Source: Paraflavisolibacter caeni
GTDB taxonomy: Bacteria > Bacteroidota > Bacteroidia > Chitinophagales > Chitinophagaceae
DNA length: 64,000 nucleotides
Assembly: GCF_025628885.1 (NCBI RefSeq)
Contig: NZ_JAOTIF010000018.1
Coordinates: 1 to 64,000, forward strand
Direction of reading: 5' to 3'
The position numbers were made by a program, and so were the translations under genes. Below the pieces are notes generated by a model. The model worked only from the letters and a program-made list of their open reading frames with translations, was not told the DNA's origin and made no database searches. Positions 10,969 through 21,186 of the stretch are shown one piece after another (positions within the stretch are counted from its first letter, which is position 1; each line of letters opens with the position of its first letter).

Positions 10969-12585
10969 TTAAACTGCGAATTCTGCTTCAATAACTGGTT
11001 CTGCTTCCCAGGGAGCTTTGATCATTTTCCAGATGCTGGTATTGACGATCATATCAATATCCTTGTAGAAATTAACGGCGCCTCCAAAGCCTGCATAAGG
11101 GCCACCATAGTCATAGCTATGAAGCTGCTTAAGTGGGATACCCATTTTCTGAACACAGTATTTTTCTTTGATACCTGCACAGAATACATCCGGGTGATAG
11201 GCTTCTATGAGCTTCTCCATTTCATAATGACTCAGGTCATCGATAACCAATGCACCTTTTGCCATATCAACCATCATACCTTCGTAATCGTTGAAACCAC
11301 AGCCTTTGCTTTCGAGCTCAGCTTTCCTTTCTTCTGTGATACGGGGGTTGAAGCGGGTTTCATCAGCCTCAATAGTTAATTCCTCAATATTGCGGCTATC
11401 GGCATCTATTTGAATGGTGGGAATGACGCGGCGACCTTCATAGTCATCGCGATGGCCGAATTCATAACCGGCAGCAATAGTGCTCATGCCTAACTCAGTA
11501 AACAACTCCTGGTAATGGTGTGCGCGTGAACCGCCCACAAACATCATTGCCAGTTTACCCTGTGTATGCGGATAGATCACTTCCAGTTCTTTCTTCACAA
11601 TTACCATTTCTTCAGCGATCACTTCTTCTACACGATCGATCAACTCCTGGTCGCCAAAATATTCGGCAATCTTACGAAGTGATTTGGCAGTAGCTTCAGC
11701 ACCAATGAAGTTGACTTTGAACCAGGGAATACCGAATTTCTTTTCCATCATTTCAGCCACGTAGTTGATAGAACGGTGACACATCACTACGTTCAGGTCG
11801 GCCATGTGGGCACGCTCAAATTGTTCGATCGTTGAGTTACCACTAAAGGAGGAAATTAGCGTCAAACCACATTTTTCGAAAATGCGCTCCAACTCAAATG
11901 CATCTCCACCAATGTTATATTCACCCAGCATGTTTACTTTATACTTGCCTTTAGGCGCTTCATCACGCAAACCAATTACGTGTTTCATGAGAGCGTTGTT
12001 AGCGATGTGGTGACCGGCACTTTGGCTGACACCTTTATAACCTTCACAACTGAACCCGAAGATGTTGATACCGAGTTCTTCTTTCATTTCACGCGCAACA
12101 GCATGCACGTCGTCACCGATCAAACCTACAGGGCAGGTAGAAAAGATGCCAATGCTTTTAGGTTTGAAGATTTCAAACACTTCGCGTACAGCCTGCTTTA
12201 ATTTGATCTCACCACCGAAAACGATATTGGAATCCTGCATATCTGTAGAGAAGCAGTAGTTCATAAAGTTTTCTGATTCCGGAGTTGGCGGCAGTGTTTG
12301 GTTGCGACGCGTTAGCCAGGCATAAAAACTACAGCCTATAGGTCCGTGTACAAGGTTTACAATGTCACGGGTTGGCCCTAACACCACACCCTTACAGCCA
12401 GCGTATGTACATCCACGTTGGGTAATGATGCCCGGAATCGTACGCACATTTGCCTGGATCTTTTGAAGTACTTCTGCACCGTCATGGACAACGATCGATT
12501 TTTCTCTTTTCTTGGCAACTTTCTTTGGATATTTTTTCAATACCTCCTGTTTCCACCTTTGTGGATCCATCTCTATATGAGCCAT
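10969..12585 (-). CDS. nifD: Nitrogenase MoFe protein alpha subunit
   Basis: This 538-residue protein binds the P-cluster through Cys59 (RGCTYAGCKG), Cys85 (GPIGCSFYAW) and Cys151 (STCPVGLIGDD). It binds FeMoco through Cys269 (NVVMCHRSINY) and His489 (KQLHSYDYGGPY). The proton-relay His is kept in GHHIANN (around 192). A segment of about 50-60 residues (roughly 386-445, charged, ending near GCGFNDYEGMM) is inserted compared with the Azotobacter protein. Such an insertion is known from the Clostridium pasteurianum subunit. All ligands present argue for a Mo enzyme, not Vnf or Anf. Confidence 0.98.
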   Translation of the reverse strand: MAHIEMDPQRWKQEVLKKYPKKVAKKREKSIVVHDGAEVLQKIQANVRTIPGIITQRGCTYAGCKGVVLGPTRDIVNLVHGPIGCSFYAWLTRRNQTLPPTPESENFMNYCFSTDMQDSNIVFGGEIKLKQAVREVFEIFKPKSIGIFSTCPVGLIGDDVHAVAREMKEELGINIFGFSCEGYKGVSQSAGHHIANNALMKHVIGLRDEAPKGKYKVNMLGEYNIGGDAFELERIFEKCGLTLISSFSGNSTIEQFERAHMADLNVVMCHRSINYVAEMMEKKFGIPWFKVNFIGAEATAKSLRKIAEYFGDQELIDRVEEVIAEEMVIVKKELEVIYPHTQGKLAMMFVGGSRAHHYQELFTELGMSTIAAGYEFGHRDDYEGRRVIPTIQIDADSRNIEELTIEADETRFNPRITEERKAELESKGCGFNDYEGMMVDMAKGALVIDDLSHYEMEKLIEAYHPDVFCAGIKEKYCVQKMGIPLKQLHSYDYGGPYAGFGGAVNFYKDIDMIVNTSIWKMIKAPWEAEPVIEAEFAV

Positions 12586-12601
12586 AAATAGTTAGTTTAA
12601 A

Positions 12602-12967
12602 TTAATCTAATGTTTTGTCGCCCTTTTCAGCAGTACGAACGCTTACTGAATCCAGCGCTTCCAGGATGAAGATTTTTCCGTCGCCGCTTTTTTTAGTTTG
12701 ATTCGTATTGATGATGGTCTTTACTGCTAAATCTTTTTTATCATCGGAAACCACTAGGGTGATCATCCGCTTGGCTTTTAACCGGGATTTTACCAACACC
12801 TCTTCACCCTCAGCATCTGCAACGGGCAATTCTTCTGGTTGGCTGTTGATTGTATTGCCCCGTCCCAAAACGCCCATAGCGGTAAAAGAAGGGAGGCCAG
12901 CATCGGACAATGCCTTTTTGGTCTCATTCATTTTGCTGATGCGAATAATCGCCAGGATTAATTTCAT
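12602..12967 (-). CDS. nifI2: Nitrogen regulatory PII-like protein NifI2
   Basis: This 121-residue protein is a GlnB/PII-family member of the NifI2 type. Its T-loop region (about 35-60) is longer and different from GlnB and lacks the uridylylated Tyr context. The C-loop ends in SGDGKIFILEALDSV. In methanogens NifI1 and NifI2 form a complex that inhibits dinitrogenase in response to ammonium and is released by 2-oxoglutarate. The placement between nifI1 and nifD is the classic arrangement and predicts post-translational ammonia switch-off here. Spacing to nifD is 16 nt. Confidence 0.95.
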   Translation of the reverse strand: MKLILAIIRISKMNETKKALSDAGLPSFTAMGVLGRGNTINSQPEELPVADAEGEEVLVKSRLKAKRMITLVVSDDKKDLAVKTIINTNQTKKSGDGKIFILEALDSVSVRTAEKGDKTLD

Positions 12968-13001
12968 GCGCTTTTTGTTTTATTCAATGAATGATTACCT
13001 G

Positions 13002-13364
13002 TTAGTTCTTAGAAACAGCTTCAACTTGTACACTAGCTTCTGTTTCTTTTGCACCGCTTGAAATAGTATAGCTTTCTATCACAGGTGTGATAAAGATCTT
13101 TCCATCTCCAAAAGCGCCTTTTTCAGAAGTACGGGCTGCCTGAATGATGGTATTTACGACAAAGTCTTTATCAGCATCTTTGATGACGATCAACAATAAC
13201 TCTTTAGGAAGCTCGTCATAAGTGATGTTTCCTACCTTTAAACCACGTTGTTTACCGCGGCCGAATACTGACATTTTGGTTGCTCCAGGAAAACCTGCAT
13301 CAATGAGTGCTTTTAATACTGCACCTGACTTTTCCGGACGAACGATTGCTCTTATAAGTAACAT
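13002..13364 (-). CDS. nifI1: Nitrogen regulatory PII-like protein NifI1
   Basis: This 120-residue PII-family protein starts MLLIRAIVRPEKSG and has the short NifI1 T-loop after KMSVFGRGKQRG. The GDGKIFITPV motif marks the C-terminal ligand site. The frame is open 14 codons further up (to 13406), but that extension runs into the end of nifH and does not look like protein. The ATG at 13362-13364 aligns with the family start. It is 45 nt after nifH, and partner NifI2 follows. It would act with NifI2 on NifDK, binding ATP and 2-oxoglutarate. Confidence 0.95.
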   Translation of the reverse strand: MLLIRAIVRPEKSGAVLKALIDAGFPGATKMSVFGRGKQRGLKVGNITYDELPKELLLIVIKDADKDFVVNTIIQAARTSEKGAFGDGKIFITPVIESYTISSGAKETEASVQVEAVSKN

Positions 13365-13409
13365 GATATTATTTCTGTTTGTATTTAGTAATGGGGTTGA
13401 TATCATTCA

Positions 13410-14303
<894 letters not shown>

Positions 14304-14423
14304 CTACTTTAATATCTTATTTTTTATAGCATTGATTTACACAGCATTGCATCTTTTATATTTTTTTACATATTATTTTATCTAATACCTTGATCATTAA
14401 AAAACTACATTTTTGTAGGAACT

Positions 14424-14440
14424 TGTTGAAATTGCATACA
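14424..14440. promoter_or_regulatory. Possible NifA upstream activator site
   Basis: A TGT-N11-ACA palindrome lies about 145-160 bp upstream of the nifH -24/-12 element. The NifA consensus is TGT-N10-ACA, so the spacer is one base too long. It is the best candidate in the 14285-14559 intergenic region and is reported as weak. The rest of this interval is AT-rich and holds no gene. Confidence 0.3.
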
Positions 14441-14490
14441 ATTTCGTAACCACAAATAACTGACACACAAACACTTATGATTACAATCAG

Positions 14491-14521
14491 TTTTTAGGAC
14501 CTGCCCCTGTAAGTACATTTG
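14491..14521 (+). promoter_or_regulatory. Bacteroidota-type promoter before the divergent ferredoxin
   Basis: TACATTTG at 14514-14521 is a full match to the Bacteroidota -7 box TAnnTTTG. A TTTT at 14491-14494 lies 19 nt before it, in the place of the -33 TTTG. Transcription would start about 14527, some 33 nt before the ferredoxin ATG. This implies that the ferredoxin may be read by the housekeeping sigma factor rather than sigma54. Confidence 0.5.
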
Positions 14522-14559
14522 TACAGTCAGACATTTTCAAATATTCAAAACCAATACTT

Positions 14560-14907
14560 ATGGCATTTAAAATATTAGATAAATGCATCAACTGCGGAGC
14601 TTGTGAATCGGAATGCCCCAATCATGCTATTTATGAAGGCGGAAGGAAGTGGACCATTGGAAAGGGTACTAATATCAGTGGATTCTTTGTACTAATGGAC
14701 GGAACAGATGTTGCCGCTGAACAAAAGATGGCACCTTATTCATCAGACGTATATTATGTTGTACCTAGCAAATGCACCGAATGTCAAGGATTCTTTGACG
14801 AACCTCAATGTGCTTCGGTTTGCCCGGTAGATAGTTGTGTTCCGGATCTGCTATACCCGGAAACAGTCGATGAATTATTAAGCAAGAAAGTAAGACTGCA
14901 CGGTTAA
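14560..14907 (+). CDS. 2[4Fe-4S] ferredoxin, divergent from nifH
   Basis: The 115-residue protein has two cluster motifs. The first is C-x2-C-x2-C-x3-CP (Cys9, 12, 15, 19). The second is C-x2-C-x8-C-x3-CP (Cys72, 75, 84, 88), the spacing of the Allochromatium-type ferredoxins. About 50 residues separate the motifs, longer than in clostridial ferredoxins. It is probably the electron carrier between NifJ and NifH. It reads away from nifH across a 322-bp shared control region and ends in a terminator that begins at its stop codon. Confidence 0.92.
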   Translation: MAFKILDKCINCGACESECPNHAIYEGGRKWTIGKGTNISGFFVLMDGTDVAAEQKMAPYSSDVYYVVPSKCTECQGFFDEPQCASVCPVDSCVPDLLYPETVDELLSKKVRLHG

Positions 14908-14940
14908 CCAAAACCAACTACCGGTTTTGGTTATCTTTTT
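14906..14940 (+). terminator. Rho-independent terminator of the ferredoxin gene
   Basis: A perfect 10-bp stem (14906-14915 with 14923-14932) encloses a 7-nt loop and is followed by ATCTTTTT. The stem overlaps the stop codon of the ferredoxin gene. Confidence 0.85.
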
Positions 14941-14964
14941 GCATGTATTGCAGGAAACAGCTAC

Positions 14965-15894
14965 ATGCAAAAACCAACACTCAAAGGCATTTGGGAAGTT
15001 TTAAAGGATTCGTATAAAGGGTTTACAGACGATAAAGTCCCAAAGCTGGGTGGTTCATTAGCATATTTCACCCTTTTTTCATTAGGGCCTATGCTGCTGG
15101 TCATTATTTACCTGGTAGGTATATTTTTAGGGAAACAAGCAGTTGAAGGCTCACTCACTAGCCAGATCCAGGAAGTAGTAGGTGAGGGCGCAGCACTTCA
15201 ACTTCAGGAGATCATCAAAAATATATCTATAAGCAAGCAGGGTAAGGTAGCTGCCATTATTGGTATCATCACATTATTCATTGGTGCCACTTCTGTTTTC
15301 GCAGAAATACAGGACTCCATCAATGGCATCTGGCATTTAAAGTTAAAACCAAACCAGGGCTTGATGAGAACGTTCCTCAAACGCCTGGTTTCATTTGGCG
15401 TTATTGCAAGCCTCGGCTTTCTGTTCCTGGTATCATTGGTCGCTACAGCGCTTGCAGAAGCACTGGGAAAAACCCTGAAGGAAATGATTCCAGGGGCCGG
15501 AGTGGTCATTTTTTATATCATTAGTCTTGCGCTCACATTAGGCATGGCCACCTTATTGTTTGCCATCATTTTCAAAATACTGCCAGACGCCAGGCTAAAA
15601 TGGAAAGATGTGTGGCCAGGTGCTATCGTGACAGCCATTTTATTTATGATTGGCCGTTTCGCCATATCGTTCTACATAGGCAAAAGCGATATTGGAAGCG
15701 CTTATGGCGCAGCAGGCTCATTGGTTGTATTGTTGGTGTGGGTATACTACTCCTCTCTGATCCTGTATTTTGGAGCTGAGTTTTCAAAAGCATATGCCAT
15801 TAGATTTGGATCCGGCATCCGTCCCCGGGACTATGCTTTTTCTGATTTGCAACCCAATCAACAGGTAAAAAATTTCCATAACCCCAACTCATAA
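14965..15894 (+). CDS. YihY/BrkB family inner-membrane protein
   Basis: The 309-residue protein has about six membrane segments and the family's conserved stretches: SLAYFTLFSLGPMLLV, SINGIWHLK and GSAYGAAGSLVVLLVWVYYSS. The YihY family was once called ribonuclease BN, which is now considered wrong. Its true role is unknown, possibly transport or envelope function. A separate small promoter region follows the ferredoxin terminator, so it is not part of the nif unit. Confidence 0.9.
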   Translation: MQKPTLKGIWEVLKDSYKGFTDDKVPKLGGSLAYFTLFSLGPMLLVIIYLVGIFLGKQAVEGSLTSQIQEVVGEGAALQLQEIIKNISISKQGKVAAIIGIITLFIGATSVFAEIQDSINGIWHLKLKPNQGLMRTFLKRLVSFGVIASLGFLFLVSLVATALAEALGKTLKEMIPGAGVVIFYIISLALTLGMATLLFAIIFKILPDARLKWKDVWPGAIVTAILFMIGRFAISFYIGKSDIGSAYGAAGSLVVLLVWVYYSSLILYFGAEFSKAYAIRFGSGIRPRDYAFSDLQPNQQVKNFHNPNS

Positions 15895-15976
15895 AATCCC
15901 AAGATTTCGAAATCTCCAAATCAGCAACTCCTTAATGTCCCATTAATCTTCTATACTTGTATCTTTAATAAACCGC

Positions 15977-16756
15977 ATGAAACTGCTGATCAAGCCACTG
16001 CAAATATTATACACCCTATATGCCCTGCTGCTTTTCGTAGTCATCATGCTGCTGGTTTTTCCGTTCGTTATCATAGCTTCATTTTTCGGCCGTATAAAGG
16101 GAGGAAATGCTATTTACCGCATTTGCGTGTTGTGGGCCGATATCTGGTTTCCGTTGGTCTTCATCCGGCATAAAAATATTTTTGAGCAAAAGCCCCGTCA
16201 ACACCAGTCTTACATTTTTGTTGCCAACCATATCTCCTACCTTGATGCGGCCCTGATTGTCAAAACTTTTCGACATCCTCTGCGGGCGCTGGGAAAAGTG
16301 GAACTAAGCAAAGTGCCCATATTTGGCTATATCTATAAGAAAGCTATTGTCACCGTCGACAGAAGTTCTGCTGCGAACCGCTCGCGCAGTGTTCATATAT
16401 TAAAGTCTGTTTTAAGAAAAGAAATTTCAATCCTTGTTTTCCCGGAAGGCACATTTAATGAGACAGAACATCCGCTGAAACACTTTTATGATGGCGCTTT
16501 TCGCATTGCTATTGAAACAGGTACGCCCATCAAACCAGTCCTGCTCCTCGACTCTTACGACAGGATGCACTACAAAAGCCTGTTTACATTCAACCCAGGC
16601 CGGAGCCGTTCTGTTTTCCTCGAGGAAGTTCCCACAAAAGGACTGCACATCAAAGACACTAAGCACCTGAAAGAAAAAGTATTCAGTTTGATGGAAGCCA
16701 AACTGATTGAATACAAGGCCTCATGGATCAAAACGGGAAAGATACCAAGTGAATAA
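15977..16756 (+). CDS. 1-acyl-sn-glycerol-3-phosphate acyltransferase (PlsC family)
   Basis: The 259-residue protein has an N-terminal membrane anchor (about 8-35), the catalytic NHxxxxD motif (Asn84, His85, Asp90) and the substrate motif FPEGTF (155-160). It transfers an acyl group to lysophosphatidate or a related lipid in membrane-lipid synthesis. Acyltransferases of this family also act on other lysolipids, so the substrate is not certain. It stands 82 nt after the YihY-like gene on the same strand. Confidence 0.9.
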   Translation: MKLLIKPLQILYTLYALLLFVVIMLLVFPFVIIASFFGRIKGGNAIYRICVLWADIWFPLVFIRHKNIFEQKPRQHQSYIFVANHISYLDAALIVKTFRHPLRALGKVELSKVPIFGYIYKKAIVTVDRSSAANRSRSVHILKSVLRKEISILVFPEGTFNETEHPLKHFYDGAFRIAIETGTPIKPVLLLDSYDRMHYKSLFTFNPGRSRSVFLEEVPTKGLHIKDTKHLKEKVFSLMEAKLIEYKASWIKTGKIPSE

Positions 16757-17000
16757 ACAGCAGCCAAACCCCTGATTTCGCAATAAAGGTTCTTTCATTA
16801 TTTGCATTTATTTTCCAAATTTCATATATTACTCCCTGCATTCTCAAGGAATTATATATTACACTCTATAATCCACAGAAGCAACCTAAAGCACATACAA
16901 TATTTTGTGACTTTGATCGTCTTTAGAACTAATTCATTTAAATAAATTTACACATTGACCGTAGCTAACCAGGTCCGAAATATAGAAAACCCATAGTGAG

Positions 17001-17423
17001 ATGAAACCTAAATTTTCTAATGTCGTATTGGCTGATGATGACACCGACGATCAGATGTTTTTTGAAATGGCCCTTCGCGAAGTAAGCAAGGATGCTGAAC
17101 TGAAGGTCTTTAAGAATGGCGTGGAGCTCATGAAAGCACTGGACCAACCCAATGCGGAACACCCCGATATTATTTTCCTGGATCTGAACATGCCTAGGAA
17201 AAATGGCCTTCAGTGCCTGGAAGAAATACGCCAGCACGAAGATCTGAAGGCGGTCACGGTAGTGATGCTGACAACCTCTTTGAGTCAGATGGATATGTAT
17301 AAGGCCTATGATAAAGGGGCCTGCTTGTTTGCCAACAAACCCGCAGAATTATCAAAATGGACCGACCTCATCAATAAAGTTTTCACATCAGATCCAACGC
17401 AATTGGAAGCTGTTATTGATTAA
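17001..17423 (+). CDS. Single-domain response regulator
   Basis: The 140-residue protein is a receiver domain only. It has the acidic pair ADDDTDD (11-17), phospho-acceptor Asp61 in IIFLDLNMP, the Thr/Ser in MLTTS (about 91) and Lys113 in the NKP motif. No output domain follows. Such proteins (Rcp1-like) act as phosphorelay shuttles for hybrid histidine kinases, none of which is encoded next to it. The partner is therefore unknown. Confidence 0.92.
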   Translation: MKPKFSNVVLADDDTDDQMFFEMALREVSKDAELKVFKNGVELMKALDQPNAEHPDIIFLDLNMPRKNGLQCLEEIRQHEDLKAVTVVMLTTSLSQMDMYKAYDKGACLFANKPAELSKWTDLINKVFTSDPTQLEAVID

Positions 17424-17485
17424 TGTTATATCTGCCAAAGCTAATCTTCATTGAAATGGTGTGATACCTATCTTCGTGCCTCTTT

Positions 17486-19927
17486 ATGTACGCCGAAATC
17501 ATCATACCACTAGCACTGCCTAAAAATTACACCTGGGAAATCCCGGAAGAATTCCTGGATAAACTCCAGCCAGGCATCCGTGTGGAAGTAAATCTCGGTA
17601 AGAATAAACGATACGCAGGCATTGTGAAGCTCATTCACGATCGGGCACCTTCCACTTTTGAGCCTAAAGAGATATTGAATGTGCTGGATCCACAACCGGT
17701 TATTCAACCCTACCAGTTAAAGTTCTGGGAGTGGCTGGCCGAATATTACATGTGCTCTGAAGGTGAAGTAATGGCTGCCGCACTGCCCTCCCATTTTAAG
17801 TTATCAAGTGAGACCGTAATTGTCTTCAATGAAGAATATGGAGATGACTTTTCAGACCTTGATAATGAAGAATACCTGGTGGCTGAAGCCTTGCACATCA
17901 AACACGAACTGCGTCTCACTGAAGTACAGCAAATATTGGATGTATCGCATGTTTATCCAATCGTGAACCGACTGATTGGTAAAAAGGTTTGCTTTGTTTG
18001 GGAGTCCTTGAAACAGGCATACGCACCCAAAAAAGAAACCTTTGTCTTGCTGGAACAGGAATACAGCAATGAAGAAAAGCTGTCCGAACTGTTGAACAAC
18101 TGGAGCCGTGCTCCTAAACAAATGGAGCTGCTGCTTAGTTACCTCCACCTGATGAAAACACAAGGTGAGGTGTCTAAAGCAGAATTGCTGAAAAAATCTG
18201 GCGCCAGTGATGCGCAACTCAAAGCTTTAACCGATAAAGGAATTCTAAGGGCTGAGAAACGCAGCGTAGACCGCTTACATTACCTGCCCAAAGATGTGTC
18301 GATTGATTTTGATCTAACGCCTGCACAAGGTGAAGCCTACCAGAAAGTTACAGAATGCCTGGACAGCAGGCAGGTATGCCTGTTGCATGGCGTTACCTCC
18401 AGCGGGAAGACACATGTATACATCAAGTTGATGGAGCAATACATCCGCAAAGGATTGCAGGTATTATACCTGTTGCCGGAAATTGCGCTTACCTCGCAAA
18501 TCATCCGGCGCTTGCAAAAGCACTTTGGTGGCTACATTGGCATTTACCACTCCAAGTTTAGCCAGAATGAACGGGTGGAGATCTGGAACAAGGTAAAGTC
18601 TGGCGAAATGAAGATCGTATTGGGTGCACGTTCTTCCTTATTTCTCCCTTTCCTGGACCTTGGTCTGATCATCTGCGATGAAGAACACGATACCTCTTAC
18701 AAGCAGCAGGATCCTGCTCCGCGCTATAATGGCAGGGATGCGGCCATTTACCTAAGTTCCATAACAGGAGCGAAAGTATTATTAGGCAGTGCCACACCGT
18801 CGCTGGAAACCTATTGGAATGCAAAGAATGATAAATACGGGCTGGTAGAATTACTGGAACGCTTTGGCGAAGTAAGAATGCCCTGGATTGAAATGGTAGA
18901 CACCCGCAAAGTCCCCAAAAAGCAGGGCGAGAAAGTGATGCTTTCTCCTCCATTGCTGGATGGCATTAAAGCTACTATTGAAAAAGGCAGGCAGGTGATC
19001 CTGTTCCAGAATCGCCGTGGCTATACCCCTTACCAGGTTTGCTCTGTTTGCGGCTGGATCGCGCAATGTCGCAATTGTGATGTGTCACTGACCTATCATA
19101 AATACAGCAACAAGCTCAAATGTCATTACTGCGGCAATATCTATCCTCCTACCCATACCTGCCTGGCATGTGGAAGCGATAAACTGTTGCAAAAAAGCTT
19201 TGGTACAGAAAAGATTGAAGAATTGCTGGAAACAGACCTGCCCGACGCCAGGATCAGCCGCATGGACTTTGACTCTGTGCGCAACAAAAACGCTCATGAT
19301 GTATTAATCCAGCAATTTGAACAAAAGAAGATCGATGTATTGGTCGGAACACAAATGGTGGTAAAAGGCCTCGACTTTGACAATGTAGACCTGGTAGGAA
19401 TATTAGATGCAGACGGACTCCTGCATTTTGCCGACTTCCGTGTCAATGAAAGAGCCTTCCAATTGATGGAGCAGGTAAGCGGTCGTGCAGGCCGTAGGGA
19501 TGGCGCCGGCAGGGTGCTGATCCAATCCGGGAATCCCTCACATCCTGTGCTGCAATTCGTAGCCCAACACGACTACACCGGGATGTACAACGAAGAAATT
19601 GAAAAGCGGCGCATGTTTTTCTACCCGCCATTTTCCCGGGTTATCCACCTCACTTTCAAGCACAAGGAAAGAGACATTGTGATGGAAGCGGCCTACGCCT
19701 ATGCACAGGCTTTGGAAGTCCCCTATGGGAAGTATATTGTTGGCCCTGCTGAACCAGTGATTAACCGCGTACGTAATATGTTTTTAATGGAAATGCTGCT
19801 CAAGCTGCCCCGCGACAGCCAGACCATCGCCAAATGCAAAAGCGACCTATTGAAGCAGGCCGCCATCCTTCATGCCAATAAAAAATTCAGAACAGTGGTT
19901 GTCGTGCCGGACGTAGATGCAATTTAA
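17486..19927 (+). CDS. priA: Primosomal replication restart helicase PriA
   Basis: The 813-residue protein is a superfamily 2 3'-5' DNA helicase that reloads the replisome at stalled forks. An N-terminal DNA-binding region is followed by Walker A GVTSSGKTH (about 302-310), the DEEH box in IICDEEHDTSY (about 396) and a Zn-binding module. The module holds paired cysteines CSVCGW, CRNCD, CHYCG and CLACG (about 517-561), inserted in the helicase lobe as in all PriA. The length is typical for Bacteroidota. It ends 9 nt before the stop of the convergent murB. Confidence 0.97.
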   Translation: MYAEIIIPLALPKNYTWEIPEEFLDKLQPGIRVEVNLGKNKRYAGIVKLIHDRAPSTFEPKEILNVLDPQPVIQPYQLKFWEWLAEYYMCSEGEVMAAALPSHFKLSSETVIVFNEEYGDDFSDLDNEEYLVAEALHIKHELRLTEVQQILDVSHVYPIVNRLIGKKVCFVWESLKQAYAPKKETFVLLEQEYSNEEKLSELLNNWSRAPKQMELLLSYLHLMKTQGEVSKAELLKKSGASDAQLKALTDKGILRAEKRSVDRLHYLPKDVSIDFDLTPAQGEAYQKVTECLDSRQVCLLHGVTSSGKTHVYIKLMEQYIRKGLQVLYLLPEIALTSQIIRRLQKHFGGYIGIYHSKFSQNERVEIWNKVKSGEMKIVLGARSSLFLPFLDLGLIICDEEHDTSYKQQDPAPRYNGRDAAIYLSSITGAKVLLGSATPSLETYWNAKNDKYGLVELLERFGEVRMPWIEMVDTRKVPKKQGEKVMLSPPLLDGIKATIEKGRQVILFQNRRGYTPYQVCSVCGWIAQCRNCDVSLTYHKYSNKLKCHYCGNIYPPTHTCLACGSDKLLQKSFGTEKIEELLETDLPDARISRMDFDSVRNKNAHDVLIQQFEQKKIDVLVGTQMVVKGLDFDNVDLVGILDADGLLHFADFRVNERAFQLMEQVSGRAGRRDGAGRVLIQSGNPSHPVLQFVAQHDYTGMYNEEIEKRRMFFYPPFSRVIHLTFKHKERDIVMEAAYAYAQALEVPYGKYIVGPAEPVINRVRNMFLMEMLLKLPRDSQTIAKCKSDLLKQAAILHANKKFRTVVVVPDVDAI

Positions 19928-19936
19928 GGGAGGGTG

Positions 19937-20959
19937 TTAGATAATATTCACCTCTCTCTCCAGTTCTACTCCAAACTTGTTCTTTACAGATTGAACAATC
20001 TGTTCACTGAGTTCGAATATTTCTTCTCCTTTGGCGTTGCCATAATTTACCAGTACCAGTGCCTGCTTGGGATAGCAGCCCGCATCACCTTTGCGATACC
20101 CCTTCCAGCCGCACTGCTCGATCAGCCAGCCTGCGGCGAGTTTGGTGTGTTGCGTATCAACAGGAAAAGCTACTATTTTGGGGAATTGTTCTTTCAGTGA
20201 TTGGAATTGCTCGTTGGGGATTTGCGGGTTTTTAAAGAAGCTTCCTGCATTGCCCTCAATTTTCCAATCTGGCAGTTTCGAACTCCGGATGTTGATGACG
20301 GCCTGAGAGATCACCTGTATGCTCAATTCCTTTACCCCCATTTTATCCAGTTCATGCCGAATGGCACCATAACTGGTATTGAAGACAGGCTGCTTCCGTA
20401 GACGGTAGGTAACAGAGGTAATGACAAACTGGTTTTTGTACTCCCTCTTGAACACACTTTCGCGGTAACCAAATGCGCAGTCTGAAAGGGAAAACTTCCG
20501 GAAGGCCTTATCACCTAAATGAAAGGCTTCCAGTTCATAAAAGACATCCTTGATCTCCACACCGTAGGCTCCAATATTTTGCATGGGAGAAGCTCCTACG
20601 TTACCAGGAATAAGGGACAGGTTTTCTACTCCAGCGTATTGATGTTGCAGGCAGTAAAGTACAAACTGGTGCCAGTTCTCCCCCGCACCTGCTTTCACAT
20701 AAATAAAATCTTCATCTTCTTTGATTACCTCAATGCCTGAAACTTCATTTTTCAAAACCAACCCGTCGAAGTTTCGTGTGAAAAGCAGGTTGCTGCCTCC
20801 GCCAAGAATGAGGAGTGATGATTTTAAATTATGGAGTTGGGGGTCAGAAATGATTTCTTCCAGCTGCTCAGCGGATTGAAATGCTGTAAAGTATTTTGCC
20901 TTTGCCTCAATGCCGAAAGTATTATAGGGTTTGAGCGAGATATTTTCCTGCAGGTTCAT
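19937..20959 (-). CDS. murB: UDP-N-acetylenolpyruvoylglucosamine reductase
   Basis: The 340-residue flavoprotein reduces the enolpyruvyl group to make UDP-MurNAc for peptidoglycan. It has the FAD-binding GGGSNLLFT motif, IPGNVGASPMQNIGAYGVE, and the catalytic-Ser region GNAGSFFKNP near residue 240. Length and the YGFRESVFK-like segment (FGYRESVFKREYK) fit the E. coli-type MurB. It is convergent with priA and expressed alone. Confidence 0.96.
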   Translation of the reverse strand: MNLQENISLKPYNTFGIEAKAKYFTAFQSAEQLEEIISDPQLHNLKSSLLILGGGSNLLFTRNFDGLVLKNEVSGIEVIKEDEDFIYVKAGAGENWHQFVLYCLQHQYAGVENLSLIPGNVGASPMQNIGAYGVEIKDVFYELEAFHLGDKAFRKFSLSDCAFGYRESVFKREYKNQFVITSVTYRLRKQPVFNTSYGAIRHELDKMGVKELSIQVISQAVINIRSSKLPDWKIEGNAGSFFKNPQIPNEQFQSLKEQFPKIVAFPVDTQHTKLAAGWLIEQCGWKGYRKGDAGCYPKQALVLVNYGNAKGEEIFELSEQIVQSVKNKFGVELEREVNII

Positions 20960-21064
20960 AAAACAAAGCTATACTTCTCGAGTTATCAAAATCAGAAGCT
21001 TCCAAAAAAGTTTTTATGCTTCAGCAACAAAAGAAGATTTGAATGACGAATGGGAAAAAGGCAT

Positions 21065-21107
21065 AATGCAAAGCCCTCAACTTTCATACAGTTGAGGGCT
21101 TTGCATT
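21065..21107. terminator. Strong bidirectional stem-loop
   Basis: A perfect 17-bp inverted repeat (21065-21081 with 21091-21107) encloses a 9-nt loop. A-rich sequence flanks it on the plus side and a T-run follows a few bases after it on the minus side. It lies after the MoxR/VWA pair, which is read on the minus strand, and before murB, so it probably terminates the former. A second small palindrome, TCCGCCTTAGGCGGA, lies at 21145-21159. Confidence 0.75.
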
Positions 21108-21186
21108 AAAAAATATTTAGCCAAGGCACCGCCGCGCTGCCCTCTCCGCCTTAGGCGGACCGGGGTGAGGCTGGATGTGCGGGGAA

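Noticed and set aside
14497-14510. Second sigma54-like site for the ferredoxin gene
   Set aside because: GG and GT have the right 10-nt spacing, but the invariant GC is missing; the -7 box TACATTTG is a better candidate.
14965-15894. Annotation as ribonuclease BN
   Set aside because: This is a historical misassignment of the YihY/BrkB family; the protein is a polytopic membrane protein without nuclease motifs.
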